From assembly GCA_039654915.1 (NCBI GenBank), contig CM077599.1, positions 82,366,001 through 82,430,000 on the forward strand: 64,000 nt of DNA. The letters are read 5' to 3'. This DNA is from Aquilaria yunnanensis (lineage: Eukaryota > Streptophyta > Magnoliopsida > Malvales > Thymelaeaceae). The position numbers and the translations under genes were made by a program. The notes beneath the pieces are model-generated. The model was not told where the DNA came from. It saw only the letters and a program-made list of their open reading frames with translations, and searched no databases. Of this stretch, positions 22,557-36,148 are shown piece after piece (position 1 is the first letter of the stretch; the number at the start of each line of letters is the position of its first letter).

Positions 22557-25500
22557 CCTTCTACCTCCCTTTCCCTTACAAAGAAATCACTCAACTACTC
22601 AAGATAAACTCAATAATGTCATGGTTACAAGGTGGTAAGAACAATGGAACCTCACAAGGCTAGATAAGCAAATGAAAGCATAAGTTCTTGGCAAATATCA
22701 AGTTTTTGCTCTTTGATAATGGATTCTCTTTTCTAGTTGCCAAGAGATTATTTACAACATGTATCTTGGTGTAATTATACTCTTTAAAGAGCTATTAGAC
22801 CGTTGGATCCTTGCTGAAGACCCCTAAAAAAGTTACTTAAAAACTGGGAACCGTTGCCATATTTTTCACGCAAAAAAAATGCTCTAGATTTCGTGTTAAG
22901 TTACGAGTTTAACAGGTTAAAATTAATTTTGCCCTCTAACGGTGAAAAGCAACTAGAGACAAGTCATTTAATGCCCTAAATGACTGTCCAGGTGGCATCA
23001 TCTGATTCGTCCGAATGATATTTGAAATTCTAGCTGAAATCGCGCTACTTCAAGAATTTGAGCGGAAGCTTTCAGGCTTCCACTTAACAGGTTAAAACCA
23101 AAATTTAACGCGTTACCTGATGTTTCAAAATTTTCCAGCAACTCCAGACTACAAATTAAACCATTTTAATGCATTAAAGCATAAACTTGGGAGCAGATTA
23201 GACTTAGGTGATAAAAAGACATGTTAAACTGTGACTTTAATAGATTAAATTTGAAACAACTTAAAAAAACTTGTCATTTGAAAATTAAACTTGATTCAAA
23301 TACTAATATAAATTAATAACCTACTAACTTTTCTTCAAAAACAAGTTTCCTCAATAAAGTTAAAACATATTTTTTGAGATAACACTTGACACACTAGAAA
23401 ATTAAGCATAAATTCAATTAACCTTATTTTGACCAAATGAAGTGAACTTAAGCACATTAAAATAAATCACTTGTCATCATCAAAACTAAAATTTAGTTTG
23501 GAACAAATCCAACAATCTCCCCATTTTTTGTCTTGCGCACAAGTGTTTGTCATTTATTCTTACTAAACATGCTTTGTTTCTTTCAACAAATAGTTTTGGC
23601 CATTTCATTGGCAACATGCAATCCAATTCAATTATATTTTTGTGTTTACTCATTTTGTTCACTTTAGATAGCCCCCTGTCTTTCTCCAATATATCATTTA
23701 CCCTTAAACTAACAACTAATTAACCATTTTAGTAGTGTTGCTTATCTAATTCTCTAGTACCTTGTTTTTTAGATTTGTATTGGCAATGTTTCTTTGTGCT
23801 TTTCAACCATGAATTTTTTCAAGAAAGGATTTCTCCTTGAAGAAAGGAATCTAGTAGCTTCTTTATCTTCATAACCTTTAGATAAAGGCAAGAATCTCTT
23901 TATTGATAATATGTCTTAGGTATCTTTTGAAGATCTAGATAACTTGTCTATTGAAAATGTAGATGGCCTGTCTCTATTTGAAGATTGTTCTAGCAAGGAT
24001 TAAGTAAAGTATGATGGGGAGTTGTGGCACTTGTTTATGACTAAATTGAATGACTTCGAAATGGCTTGTCTTGAAGTTTGGGATCACTTAAGACACTTTA
24101 TTGGTAGAATGTTTGACTATGATTCATAGCTTCAATAGGTCCTTCAAGTAGCTTTGCCCAAGGCGTATCCTTATTTTTTTTTAAAGATTAAATCGATGTA
24201 TGATGGCTTTATGATTTCAAAGATGGCATATGAAATTTTGGAACTCAAATCCAAGCTAGAACATGAATCCAAGGTACATAGGGCTTATGACTTGCTAAAG
24301 GAATTAGAAGCTCGAAATGTTTGTCTTTTCCACGAATTAGTGGAGACACCCAAGGAACTTCAATCCATAAAGAATTCATCATAAGTGGACCTTGCTAATT
24401 TAAAGACTAAGAACAAACAAATGCAAGAAGAATTGGATTCTTTGAATGTGAGTTTGTTAAGAACTAATCCCTTTCGAGTTAATAAACATCTGAAAACTTT
24501 TAAGTGTAAACAAGTTTGGGGTGATGATTTCTTCTTTAAAAACAGTGGGTCAATGGAATTCTTTTAGGAAAAAAATAATATTTTCTTGCTTGTTTAAGTT
24601 GCAAGCCCCTAAAAACATTTATGCTCATGTTGTTCGAAGTTGAGTGATGGTGTTGACTTTTGCTCAGGAGTTCATTGGTTTTGTTCAAGGAGTAGTTAAG
24701 CCATGCTCCAAAGGTCATGTTCGCAACAACTCCCATTTAGTGAAGGTTTCTCTTTTCATAAACACTATTGTTGTGTCAGCTGAAACTACCTGAAAAGATC
24801 ATCTTCATTCTCAGTTTCATGCTCATCATTTTCCTCTAACAGACATTGTTGTTACTTTTGTTGAAGCTACCATAAAGGATCATCTTCATTTTCAGTTGCA
24901 TGTTCATTATTCAAATGTCCAAGAGTCCAAAACACAAAAATAGAAGATGAAAAGGATTAAGTCTTACAAAAGGGGAAAAGGCACATTAGCATTAAACCTA
25001 GTAAACTTATGCAGTTGATGGGTGACAAGAATTCCCTTCTTCACCCTGTTTGGTCTTTTACAAAGCTCAAGCATAGGGCTATGGTTGGTAAGAATTCTCA
25101 TGTCATGGTTAATCAATAATCTAATCCTACTTCTTCATGTCTTAATAATAAACATGGGCAATTTAAGAATATTCGGCTATTTGCTAAGTAACAATAGACA
25201 GTCACTTTGGATTAAGATTGTCCAAACACATCAACTAGTTGCTCAAGCCGTTTATCCCAGACTACTTAATGGAAAAAACATATCCTTGCATCTTACAAAG
25301 GTTTTTGGTCGAACTTGATATCCTTTGTCAATTATGCCTTGTAGACTTATAGGCAAGCCTTTATTCTATCTCTTCTCTTTATATCTGATTTTGATTACCA
25401 AAAATTAAAAAGATAAAAAAATTAGAAAAGCTCTTTAAGGGTTAGTCAAAATTCAAAAGTACAATTACCCCTTTATGTTTTATAAATCTCTCATATACTT

Positions 25501-26632
25501 ATCAGGTTTTCTAAAACCCACATTTATGCTCCCACCTCTCATTTTGAGGACCAGAATTCCAGCTACTTATTAGTGATTATAATGGCAAATAAAACAAATT
25601 CGTGACTAAAAATATTTTCTAACCAAACATAAAAGATTAAATATCAAGATTTAAGAAATACATGATTTTCAAACGACAATTGTAATTTATGACCCTAGTA
25701 AAATACCAAATTCAATCTTTTATGTCCGGATAAATATTCATTTTGATTGCCATTTTTCTCCATGTGACATTTCAATCATGGGTAAGTTTGTTTTTAATGT
25801 CAAAAATTGAATACCTACCTATAAATGTAGGTTCTGAAAAACTAAACTAGTGATAAGAGAGATTCTTGAAACTTATATAAGGCAGCTATAGTTTCAACTA
25901 AAGTACTAAACTCATAGTTTTTTCTCTTTTTGTAATTTCCCCTCAATAGATGAAATTACCCTTTCACTGAACAAAAAAAAATGCTAATTTATCATCGAGT
26001 TTTTTTTCAATAAGGAAATTTATTAACCGATAGCCCCTGAAGTAGGTTACAAAGAAAGATTATAGCCCTATTTAAGAACATTTTTTGTGATTAGAGTATG
26101 AGTTTTTTATAATTTATTAACAGTGAAGATAAAATTGTTGAAGGGAAAGGTTAAAAGTTACTCTTAAATAACCTTTTTCAAAACTTTAATACTAATCACT
26201 AACACTAATACCAAACAGAGATATGTTTGGGTTTGTACCAATATTACAAAAATGAAGAGTGAAACTCCTCTTGCCCCGTTAATTTCAACATCACGAAAAT
26301 AAAAATTTTAAAAAATTATCCTACATGAATGAATGATTTATAACAAAATAAAAATAAAAATAAAATAAAAAAGAACAGATCTCGGTAAAAAATGCATATT
26401 TGAGATGCACTTATATCCCAAATTGGACATCCAACTTTAAAAAAATTTCTGATCAGTCCTTTAAAGTTTCGAACATTTTTTTTGTTTCCATTAGCAATCA
26501 AACTTTTGAAATTGAGCCAATCATAACAATAGGTGCTTGAGTAGTTGAGTTGCAAAATTTAGAAAGTTTTTCACTAAAAGTTTGATTTCCCAAAATTCAA
26601 AACTCAAAAAGTGAGATGGATAAATTGCGTCT
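22557..26632. other. Old repeat-derived region with weak retroelement remnants
   Basis: No intact gene. 20560-21077 joined across the solo LTR to 22557-23700 reads like LTR or leader sequence of an older retroelement (phrases gaggatggtgaattgg and ccaacaatctccccatt). 24040-24570 keeps a Lys/Glu-rich coiled-coil-like reading on the + strand (IKSMYDGFMISKMAYEILEL, ELEARNVCLFHELVETPKEL) broken by stops, reminiscent of a degenerate copia gag-like segment. At 24775-24915 a ~70-bp phrase (aaaGATCATCTTCATT) is imperfectly doubled. 25330-26632 shows nothing recognisable. Confidence 0.35.
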
Positions 26633-28509
26633 ATGGCACCTAACATTTTATTATTGTTTTTTTTTTTTACCATAACCTTAACATTTTGCATAAAAAGTCT
26701 TCAACCTCAATTTATTGTTCTATTTTAGACATTTGGAGAGTAGAAAACGTTAAAATTGACAGAACTGGCCACATGACATGTCATATCGGGCAATTGGCCA
26801 CATTGGCACAATGAATCAACTTGCTATTGATGATGTGTAAAAAGAAGAAAAAATAATAAAAAATTTACTTGAAACTCAATCCTGAGATGTCAATTCTCGT
26901 CCTTGCCCTTTCTGGTTATTTTCCTTATCTCTCTACCTTAACAAAATCAGAGCTTTTTCTAAAGATGGGTGAAACACTTTGCAATAAATCATAAGGGTTT
27001 GCGAAGACTGTGGTAAAGTTCTTAACTTCGGCAAGGCGTACGACGGTCATAAGTAGTGGTGAAAACTTTTGGGCCTAACTTCAGGTTAGGGTCGGGTCAA
27101 AGGAGTAGAAAAGTAGTATTCAAGCCAACCCAAACCCGACCCAGTCCATTGCACTCATTTGGGCTTGTTAGTTGCTAGCCTGCTAGCCCAAGTGACTAAC
27201 CCTAGCCTAACTAAGTTTAAATGAGTCCATAATCCCAAGAATCCCAGCGAACACGCATAACGGCACAGGCATTCCCGCACAGCATCCTCAACCTGTTAGG
27301 TGTTCGGCATTCGTCTATCCATCCGTCCTGTTCCTCCGCCTGTTGCCCGCTTCTTTGTCCTCACACCAAGCGGCCTCTACCTCCGTCCTTTCTTGTCACC
27401 GCCATTGACCTCCCTCCTCCACCCTCCATATCTGCCCTTTTGGTCATCGTTGTCCTCTGGTTCATTAGTCACCATCATCTTCTGTCAATCTCTAATTCTC
27501 ATTCCCAAAGCTACACGAGATAGTCGTTGTCACCTAGCAGTCGATCTCATTCTTAATGCCCATCGCCTATAGCTTTGCCATTAAGCTCCTTATCAGCCTC
27601 TGGTTCATTGTTCACCATCGTATTCAGGCAGCTCTTTCTCAGTTCACCATCGTCATCCTTTGCTGGAGGTTGGGTATCGGGTTTATGTTGGGTAAACCTT
27701 AACCCTATATTTTTTGGGTTTGGGTTGATTCGGGTTAATATAATCAATAGGGTTGGTCAGGTTATATTTTTTTCGAATGGAGAAGTTGCTTAAAATTTTT
27801 GGGTTCTGACCTGAACCCAACCATAAACCCAAAATTTACAGCTCTAATCACAAGTGGATTCACACTCAACCTACAAAGGCTTCAGCTGGTAAACTTGGAT
27901 TCTGATCCCAATTTTAAGAACCAATGATTCAATTTGAAACGAGTTCTATGATTTCTAAAACTGCTTTAGAAACCTAACTTGGATTCTATTTGAATCAAGT
28001 TCAACAATTTCTAGAATTTCTCATGTGTCTAGGTTTAGCCATCAGTTCAGAATTGGGGTTTAGTTTCTTGCGGTGTGGCATTAAAATAAGCGGGATAAAC
28101 TATGGAGGAGATAGCCTGCCTGGCTGGGCTGGATATACGGTGAGTGGTGGAGGAGATTGGTGACGGTTGGATAGATGATGGAGGAAATAGCCGAGCAATT
28201 CATTTTTTTTCCCTTATTTTTCTTTATTTCCCACAACATCATAACAAATTTCCTTTATTCATATTTTTCCTTTTTTATTATATTTCTTATTTTTCCACAT
28301 CATCTTCAATAGTTGATTCATTGTGCTACCGTGACAAATCGCCCAATGCTGGCATGTCACATGGTTAGTTCCGTCAATTTTGACTGTTTCCATCCTCCAA
28401 AGATCTAAAATAGAACAATAAATTAAGGTTGAAGACTTTTCATACATGATTTTGAGGTTAGGGTTTAAAATAGAACAGTAATAAAAGGTTAGGAGTCATG
28501 GACGCAATT
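26633..28509. mobile_element. Long-TIR non-autonomous DNA transposon, copy B, interrupted by a nested hAT element
   Basis: Starts AATTGCGTCTATGGCACC and, read in reverse from the right end, starts AATTGCGTCCATGACTCC. Similarity between the ends continues for ~240 bp (AAAAGTCTTCAACCT then AATTTATTGTTCTATTTTAG on both sides; CACAATGAATCAACT at the inner edge). Same family as 4906-5770. Without the nested insertion of ~800 bp the element is about 1.08 kb. It ends only ~240 bp upstream of the PUX4-like start codon. Confidence 0.75.
27054..27846. mobile_element. hAT-like non-autonomous element nested in the long-TIR element
   Basis: The left end TAGTGGTGAAAACTTTTGGG pairs with the reverse of the right end, TAGAGCTGTAAATTTTGGG. 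Flanking 8-mers are GTCATAAG (27046-27053) and ATCACAAG (27847-27854), 6 of 8 identical, as expected for an old 8-bp hAT target duplication. The interior is rich in GGGTTTGGGTT / AACCCAACC-type subterminal motifs. No transposase. Confidence 0.6.
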
Positions 28510-28752
28510 AGCCCGAGAGTTATTACCTTAGTGGCCAGGGGGGATAGGTAATTTCAAGGATATAATTGGCGGGTGATGACGATTAAACGTTTGATGGACG
28601 AAATGGTCAGAAATATAAACGTGTGATGGCCAATTTGAGTATTTTTCTAGGCATGTTCCCTTGAAGAAGGCGTAGAGCCGACGCTGCCAGAAACATCGAC
28701 CTCCGTCGAAATTGTCGTAAGCGACGAGGAAAGAATACAACTGACATAATCC

Positions 28753-30660
28753 ATGTCCTCCGGCGACAAGAAGCCGTCCAGCAGCCGAGCCAGAGGAATT
28801 CGAACCCTTGCCGATCTGAACCGTAGATCGGCACCTGACTCCGACAGCGACTCCGATGGTCCCCAAGAGTATTACACTGGCGGAGAGAAAAGGTTCGTCT
28901 CCTGTTTACCCCCTTTATCGTATTTGATTCAATTTGATTTCAATGGTGCCATGACTGCCGTCCGTGGTCTCATTCTTGCTATTGTGGTGGCGTTTGTTCG
29001 ATTTATTGAAATTTGAAAGATATTGGAAAGTTTAACGTTCTCTGGAAAGAATTGTTTTCTTGAATTTTCTTTTCTATGGGAGCTTCGATGTCTTATTTTT
29101 TGTGGCTTTTGTTAGATTTTTGGTCAAGTTTGATGCTGAGATTACATGTTGCGTTTTCATGACATAGAGGTTGTTTGGGCTTTGAAATTTTATTTTACTG
29201 ATTTTCTTTGACTGTGTTAAAAATTCTTTTTTGCTTTAAGGGGATGGATGAATAGCTTGGCAACCAACCTCCCCGCAGGAAGTTAGTAGCACTTTGTTAC
29301 TGGCATTGCTTCCCTAGGCTAAAGCATTTGCTGTTGGAAACTTCTGATGATCCAAATGAAGATGCATCTGTTTCATTTTCTCTGAACAGATTGAGCTGCA
29401 ATTAAAGTTATTCCTGAAGTTTTCACAATGGTTAGAGCTTTGTTAGCTTTGAGTATTAGGAAAAACTCCCATTTTGCTGCTCCTATAAGCTGCTGGTGTC
29501 TATTAGTAAAGAGAACAAAACGTTTTAGGAATCGTCATCCAAATAATTTGACCAAACTGATGCTTATACTTGTGCTGCCCGCTTCTTTGAAAACTATGAT
29601 TGGAATACTGATGACTAAACTTGACACCCATAGAGAGTTGTGAAGCATATTTGTAGTTTTGAAGTGATTTGAAATGCTTTCCTGGTCATGCTTGATGATC
29701 TGGGTTAAGTCTATATTGGCATTGTCCTTGAGATTGCGACCATGAATTCTTGCCATGCAAGCTGGGAGCATTTGTTTGAATGGCATATCAGGGCAATAGG
29801 GATTTATTTTGGTATATCTAAATCATCAAGTGATTGCATGTGATGCATGTACAGGTACTACTATCCTGTAAAATTGTAAATATGATTATGACAGTGCTAT
29901 TACCCATCCCCCCCCCCAAAAAAAAAAAAAAGATATTATGTCAGTGATTTCGTTTCTTCTTCTTCTGTCTCATTTTGTTGAAAGTGATGACTTATCATCA
30001 CATAACAACTTCCTTTGATCAGCAAAGGTTTTAATTTTGCAGTGGGATGCTTGTTCAAGATCCTTCCAAGGGTAATGATGTAGATGCAATTTTCAATCAA
30101 GCTAGACAGCTAGGGGCTGTTGAAGGTCCTCTGGAGCAATTCCGCCCATCAAGTTCTAGTAGCTTTGCTGGAACTGGAAGATTACTTTCTGGGGAGACTC
30201 TACCATCTGCACCGCAGCAGCCTGAGGCTGTTGTGCACAACATTGTTTTCTGGACCAATGGTTTCACTGTAAATGATGGCCCCCTGAGAAGATTGGATGA
30301 TCCTGAGAATGCATCTTTCATAGAGGTAATATTGGTTGGGGTTTTCTTTCTAAACATGCCTTGTATCAAGTTGTATTATAGAGTTATTTGAACTTGCAAG
30401 TTGTCCTCTTACTGTTATCTTAGTTGCAAATGGTTTTTCTTTTCCCTGTTAACTGTAATAATTTGTTACGGATAATAAGAGTGATTGTCAGTAATAGTTT
30501 GGCTATCGTTTGGATGCTTCTGACGTTGTCTTTGATAATGGGACCTCTTGATGCAGAGCATTAGGAAGTCTGAGTGTCCAAAAGAACTTGAGCCTGCTGA
30601 TAAAAAAGCTCCTGTGCATGTCAATCTCATACGAAGGGATGAGATGTGCCCTGTGAGTTT

Positions 30661-30719
<59 letters not shown>

Positions 30720-31272
30720 CCTGTGTTTTTTTTTCTTTTTTGAGTTTGTGAAAATGTGAACTTCTGAAAAAGGTCTTTTGGTGGTGGCTATTATCCAAGA
30801 CAAGGCTTTTCTTGACAAGCTTAAACATAGACTTATACTTTGGTGTTCAAATTGAGTGTGTGATCAATATATATTTGTTTTTGTGCAGGAACCCGAGAAG
30901 AAACCTTACATCCCATTTCAGGGGGTTGGAAGAACTCTTGGTGGTAATAATACTGAAGCAGGCTCAGAACCAGTTGCTGCTTCCTCTTCTATGAACACCG
31001 CTCCAGCTCCTTACACAGGACTTGTTGTAGATGAATCACTGCCATCCACTTCAGTCCAGCTCAGGCTTGCTGACGGGACTCGGATGGTAGCTCGATTCAA
31101 TCACCACCATACAGTCAATGACATTCGATCGTTCATCAATGCATCTAGGCCTGGAAGTGCAGCAAATTACCGATTGCAAATAATGGGATTTCCTCCTAAA
31201 CTTCTCACGGATCCATCTGAGACCATTAAGGAAGCAGGCCTTGCCAATTCTGTTGTCATCCAGAAATTTTAG
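28753..31272 (+). CDS. PUX4: UBX-domain protein, CDC48 adaptor (PUX4-like / p47 family), 300 aa, 4 exons
   Basis: Adaptor that recruits the AAA-ATPase CDC48/p97 through its C-terminal UBX domain. Exons 28753-28892, 30043-30325, 30557-30652 and 30889-31272 join with consistent phases to exactly 301 codons. Residues 1-47 are a Ser/Asp-rich N-terminus with the family phrase [12 protein letters not shown] and a [10 protein letters not shown] motif. The SEP domain follows ([20 protein letters not shown], about 105-165). The UBX domain fills the last ~80 residues ([26 protein letters not shown] is the cis-Pro/FPR-like loop that contacts CDC48; ending VVIQKF). No UBA domain is seen, which with the length (~303 aa in Arabidopsis) points to PUX4 rather than PUX5. 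Intron 3 opens with a long (TC)n tract. Confidence 0.95.
30664..30717 (+). repeat. (TC)n microsatellite in PUX4 intron 3
   Basis: About 25 uninterrupted TC units starting ~12 nt after the donor site at 30653. On the transcribed strand it is a long pyrimidine tract close to the 5' splice site. A likely polymorphic marker. Confidence 0.95.
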
Positions 31273-32752
31273 CAAGAGGCTGTTTTAGGGCTTAAGATTA
31301 CCAGCTAGTCCATGCTTTCGGTGCCATAGGTATATGTTGGATTTTACGAAGTTGTCTGACTTACTCGTTACTGAATGGGGATCGATCTTCAGCACAAGTC
31401 AAGATTTAAACCTTGGTTATGTGATAATGATGATTATTATGTCAATGATGCAACAATATAATCGGCTCAAGGACTTTTTGTGTCAGTTTTAGCGTGCTGT
31501 TGTGGTTTGCTATTGTTTTGCGTTGCGTAATTCATTTTTGGCAAATTTGGTGACTGCTTTTTTTCTTTTTTCTCTTATCATTTGAAGTGTTGTAGGCTAG
31601 GGCTGTGTGAGTGTTTATAGTAGAGAAGAAGCAAGTCTTTGACAATGGTCAAGGTCTCAAGTTATAGGATTTATTTGAGTTAGAAAACCATTGTACATTT
31701 TGAGTTTAGTTTTGGAAACTGCGGCTGTCATTAGAAAAGGAAACTAGGATAAGTGAAAAAGAAGCAGCGTTATGGCTTGCTCTAATCTTTTAATCCGAAG
31801 GATGGATACCTTGACAATAATGCTTAAATGAACTGACCTGAGTTGAGTTTTAGGTAAATTAACTGACCTTAAGACGGTTTAAGTTGTTTTGTCTAAATCA
31901 AGAGAAGAGTATTGTGAAAGGCTTAACTTAAGCTGGGCCCAGTAGTAAGTAAATTAAACTCAATTTGAGATGAGTATCAAATAAGATGACTTGTTCAAGT
32001 TTAGATTGTAAATATGTGAAGCACACATAAATGAGCTTCACATCAAATTGAGCGCAAACCCAGTTGAGCAAATCTGTCTTTTTTTTACCTCACTGAAAAA
32101 ACATTAACAATAAATGATTTTCAGATGATTAGAGACAAAATATACGATGGTGAGTCCGGGAGGAAAAGATATAGAGGAGTGCATCTTTTGTAAAACCGGG
32201 CCAAACAAGGCCTAATATTTTGGGCCCGGAAATTGTGTTGGTCCGAATCCGAAACACGAATACGGCGGCTTCAGCTTGTGTGTGTTTTTGCATCCCATCC
32301 TAAAACCCTCCTCAACGGAAGCGCAAACCTTCTCTGGTGCTCGTCTTCTCTCTTTCTCTTCTTTCCGATGGCCGGCTGAAGAAGCCCGCTTTGTGTCGAT
32401 TTTCTCTTCACTTCGGTACGTTTCCTATCCTGCAACAGTTGGTTTTGGTCGGAAAAAACGAGCAAATGTGTGCGTAGTTTCAGGATCCTCTTTTTGGGAT
32501 TCTTTGCTTGTTTTTAACTTCTTTTTAGCTCCCTCTGCTTGCCATTTTTCTTTTTTCGGACATCTGACTAAGAAGATCATTGGTCGGGTGAAAAGGCCAG
32601 TGCTTGCCAATTGTTTCTAATGGCTGTTTAGATGTCATTTTGGCTATCATGAAATTTTTCGTGTGGCAGGTGAGGTTTCAATGAAAGATTTGGTATTATG
32701 TTCATTAACTGATAAAAAGCTGGACTTTGGTATGTAGGTAGTGTATGGGAGC
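31273..32752. other. PUX4 3' UTR, intergenic spacer and L4 5' UTR
   Basis: No separate gene. 31273-31560 is likely PUX4 3' UTR. 32250-32752 is likely the L4 leader; a possible 5'-UTR intron has its donor near 32416 (TTCG|GTACGT) and its acceptor near 32669 (GGCAG) or 32738 (TGTAG). Confidence 0.5.
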
Positions 32753-35700
32753 ATGGCCACACCTTTATCCAAAAAGATTTGGAAGTCTTTCAGGTCCTTA
32801 TTTGCATTGGGTCATTACAGCCCCCATAATGTCTTTCCTAATTGTATTTCACCTTGTGGTAAGAGTCCTGTTTTCATCTGCTGTATGTTCTAGTTTTCTG
32901 ATCCATCTTGTGTTTATATTGGTTTTGAAGTTTGGAAGTGTGTCAATAATTTGTTTGTCTATTTTGGGATTTGGGGTGGGAGCAGGTTTGAGCGGTTGTA
33001 CTTTTGCTGATGCCTCATCTGCTGCTGAATTTTCAATCTTGCCCAAGGTATGTGTCTTAATTTTTAAGTTTTACTACAGTTTCGGTCTCATAGCATTGAG
33101 GATTGAGCATACATGCTATGTCATCTTTACATCTTTTACCAACTCTTCCATTTACTTTCCACTATTTTCTAACTTGCCAAAAGGTAGAATAATTATGTTT
33201 AGTCTTTCATGGAAACAATCAATTCTTTGTTCACCTACTGAATGAAACAATGATCTCTTTCAATCCGTTCTGCTTGTTGCTAAACCCTTTCTGTTCTCAG
33301 TTTAGTGTCATCTGTGAGAAGTGTATCTTTAGCGGCATCATTCTACTTTTTCCTTCTTCCTTTTACTTCTTTTTTCTCAAAAACATGTTTTAATGTATAT
33401 ATGTATGATAGATTATGTAACTTTTGGACGTTTTCCTTGAATGTAGATTGGACCATCTTGTATTGCACATCGAAGGTTTTCAAGTGGAATTTTGACTCCT
33501 GATTCAAGCAGTGGAGTTTTTCCGTCTGATTTGCTTTCTGTGAGGCCCATGGTTTCAGCAGAGCGAATTATTGGTATTAATATAATGTGAAGTCATATTT
33601 ATGCTCTAATGATAGCGTAATTGAGACTTCTTGTTGTTGTTGTTGTCGGTTAAAGATATTGAGCAGTTAATTGAGGCAAATATTGGTTGAGTTTCTCAGT
33701 ATACTTTTTGGAAATCATACTTAGAAAGCTTGAGGCTGTTCCCAGGGAATGTTATGCTCCACCTGTTCCATAACGTTTGCAACATTTGACTTGTTTTCTG
33801 CAAATATTTTAGATTCTGTGCCACATAAGGATATTAGACATGTTTCTCCGAGATAACCCTTTATCACAACAAGAGACATTGCTTTACACTATAGGAAGGG
33901 TAGATCTGGAAACAGTTGAATATGGAAAAGTGACACGTATTTTGGGACAAAAAATTTGAAAAGTGACGAGCATAATGGGATGAAGGGCTATGTTTATTTT
34001 GCTCATGTTATGCACATGCATAGAGTATTGCAATCGTGGGCGCAAAAAAATTTGTTTTCCTTGTTCTTTTGCAGACTATTGTCAAAGTGACAGTTTAGAT
34101 TTCATCGGGTGGGGGCAAGGAAAATTTGGACCTAGCATGATGAGCTATGTAGTTACCTGTGCCTGAAAAATTTTCTCACATAGGGAGTCACCCTTGCTTA
34201 TATATTGGTGTTGAATTAGGTTTAACTGAGATGGCCAAGCGTCCCAATTGTGTCAATACTTTCCATGCTTGAAGCTCCTTTGGACATTTTGAATGGATTC
34301 TCCAGTTTTATTTCATAGAGTAAATGTATGAAAGAGTTCTATCTATTGGAATTTGGAAGAGAAAAAAACAGTGTAATGAAACCTCAAGAAGTCTTGAAAA
34401 CATAATGAACATCTTCTTAAGTTCTGTTAAACAGGATTTTGTACCTTTTTTTTTTTTTCACTTGAAGGTATGAACTGATTATGCAGTGCATTTTGGTGTA
34501 GGACGTTATGAGGATTTGTTAATTCCTGTGACAAACTTCCATAATGAAGACAAAGGCTTGATGGTCCTTGCCGGTGATGTCTTTGATGTACCTGTTAGAA
34601 AAGATATTGTTCACCGTGTAGTAAGATGGCAACTTGCAAAGCGCCAACAGGTATGCTTAACTAGTGCATTGAGGCTTACAAGCCTCTACATCTGTGCTGA
34701 TCATGCAAAAAAAAAAAAACATAAAAGAGAACTGAGGCACAGTTCTTCCTTTTACATGGGTTAATCTTAGTAGTTCCTTGATTGTTCATCAATGGGCTTC
34801 TTAGATTTACCATATTCTGTGATCCTTTTGGGATTCAGATCTTGCACATGTTGCGTGTTGTTTATGTAGAAGTCATATTCTTGTACATTTTGCGTTATCT
34901 CTAGAAAGTTTCTTAAGCCCAATTCCTGATTGACTAAGTTTTCTTGGTGCAAGTTATTTGATGAGCAGTCCTAACCTAAAAATTCCTGAATTTAAGGTAG
35001 ATTTTTAAGTTTTTTAGATGAGTAGCCCAAGTTTCTTATTTGACAACAGGGTACACATTCAACAAAAACCATCAGTGAGGTTAGTGGAACTGGCAGAAAG
35101 CCCTGGCGACAGAAAGGTACTGGTCGAGCGAGGCATGGAACATTACGTGGCCCCCAGGTGATACTTTTACAATGCTCATTGGTTTCCTAGTTGGTCTGGT
35201 TTGATTGAAGTTGATTACTCTTTTTAAAGATGGTAATTTATTCGGCATAACTTTTAACAGTTCAGGGGTGGTGCAACAATGCATGGCCCTAAGCCAAGAA
35301 GTCATGCTTTCAAGTGTAATAAGAAGGTTCGGCGCCTGGGGCTGAAGATTGCATTGTCTGCTCGTGCAGCAGAAGGTAAGGTATGTCAATCTCAACAGCC
35401 ACTCGTATATAAAAAAGCAATAATATCAAATTACAAACACTGTGTCCTGTATAGACATCATTGTGTGAACTTGGTAGGGTCATTTTCCTGGTCTTTTCCT
35501 TTTGGTGTAGTTGTCTTTGGTGCGCTTTGCCTCAACTATTCATTCCAGTGAAGCGTTAGTGCAGAGTCTAAATTTTGTTATTTTACTCTATTGCTCAATA
35601 CTTGTCAACTCTGTGTTTATGTAGTGAAAAAAAATGTTGTTTTTGAATTCACAGCTTGTCGTCTTTGAGGACTTGGAAATCCCTACACACAAAACAAAGA

Positions 35701-36148
35701 ATATTGCACATTATGTCAGTGAAATGGAGAACATAAAGAAAGTTCTGTTGGTAGATGGTGGTCCCATCAATGAAAATCTGAAGCGGGCTACCCAGAATCT
35801 CTATTATGTGAATGTGCTGCCCTCCATAGTAAGTTGCACTTCCTCATTTGCTCGTTATCATTTGATAATGTAATGTTATATCTCTAGCTTTTCACCACTG
35901 AAATGGAAAAGTTGTGAAACCATAGTGAAAGATCGTTATGCTGGGCATATTCCAGATGAGAATTGATTTATTAAATCATGACATGCTCTTTAAAGCAATG
36001 AGCAGTGTTTTTGACCTTTTATTGTCGAATCGCTTGTTTTCTGCAGGGGTTGAATGTGTACAGCATCTTGCTCCATGATACACTGGTAATGTCTCGTGAT
36101 GCTGTGAACAAGATTGTCGAGCGGATGCACACTCCGATTAATCGGTGA
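32753..36148 (+). CDS. Mitochondrial large-subunit ribosomal protein L4 (uL4m), 315 aa, 8 exons
   Basis: Nuclear gene for a mitoribosome large-subunit protein that lines the exit tunnel. Exons: 32753-32858, 32986-33047, 33447-33573, 34502-34650, 35050-35157, 35261-35380, 35655-35828, 36047-36148, summing to 948 nt in frame. The N-terminus [20 protein letters not shown] is a Ser/Lys/Arg-rich amphipathic presequence. The L4 core is plain: [20 protein letters not shown], then the conserved loop [34 protein letters not shown], and the C-terminal [13 protein letters not shown]. Similar to Arabidopsis At2g20060. Exon 4 can also use an acceptor 15 nt upstream (34487) in frame, adding five residues. 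An alternative upstream ATG at 32745 is out of frame with the protein, so 32753 was chosen. Confidence 0.95.

Noticed and set aside
24154..24567. Two ORFs resembling a coiled-coil protein
   Set aside because: Stops separate them and there is no intact start or domain; best read as retroelement remnant, so not called a gene.
30466..30828. Minus-strand ORF with an Arg-Glu repeat
   Set aside because: Product of the (TC)n microsatellite in PUX4 intron 3.
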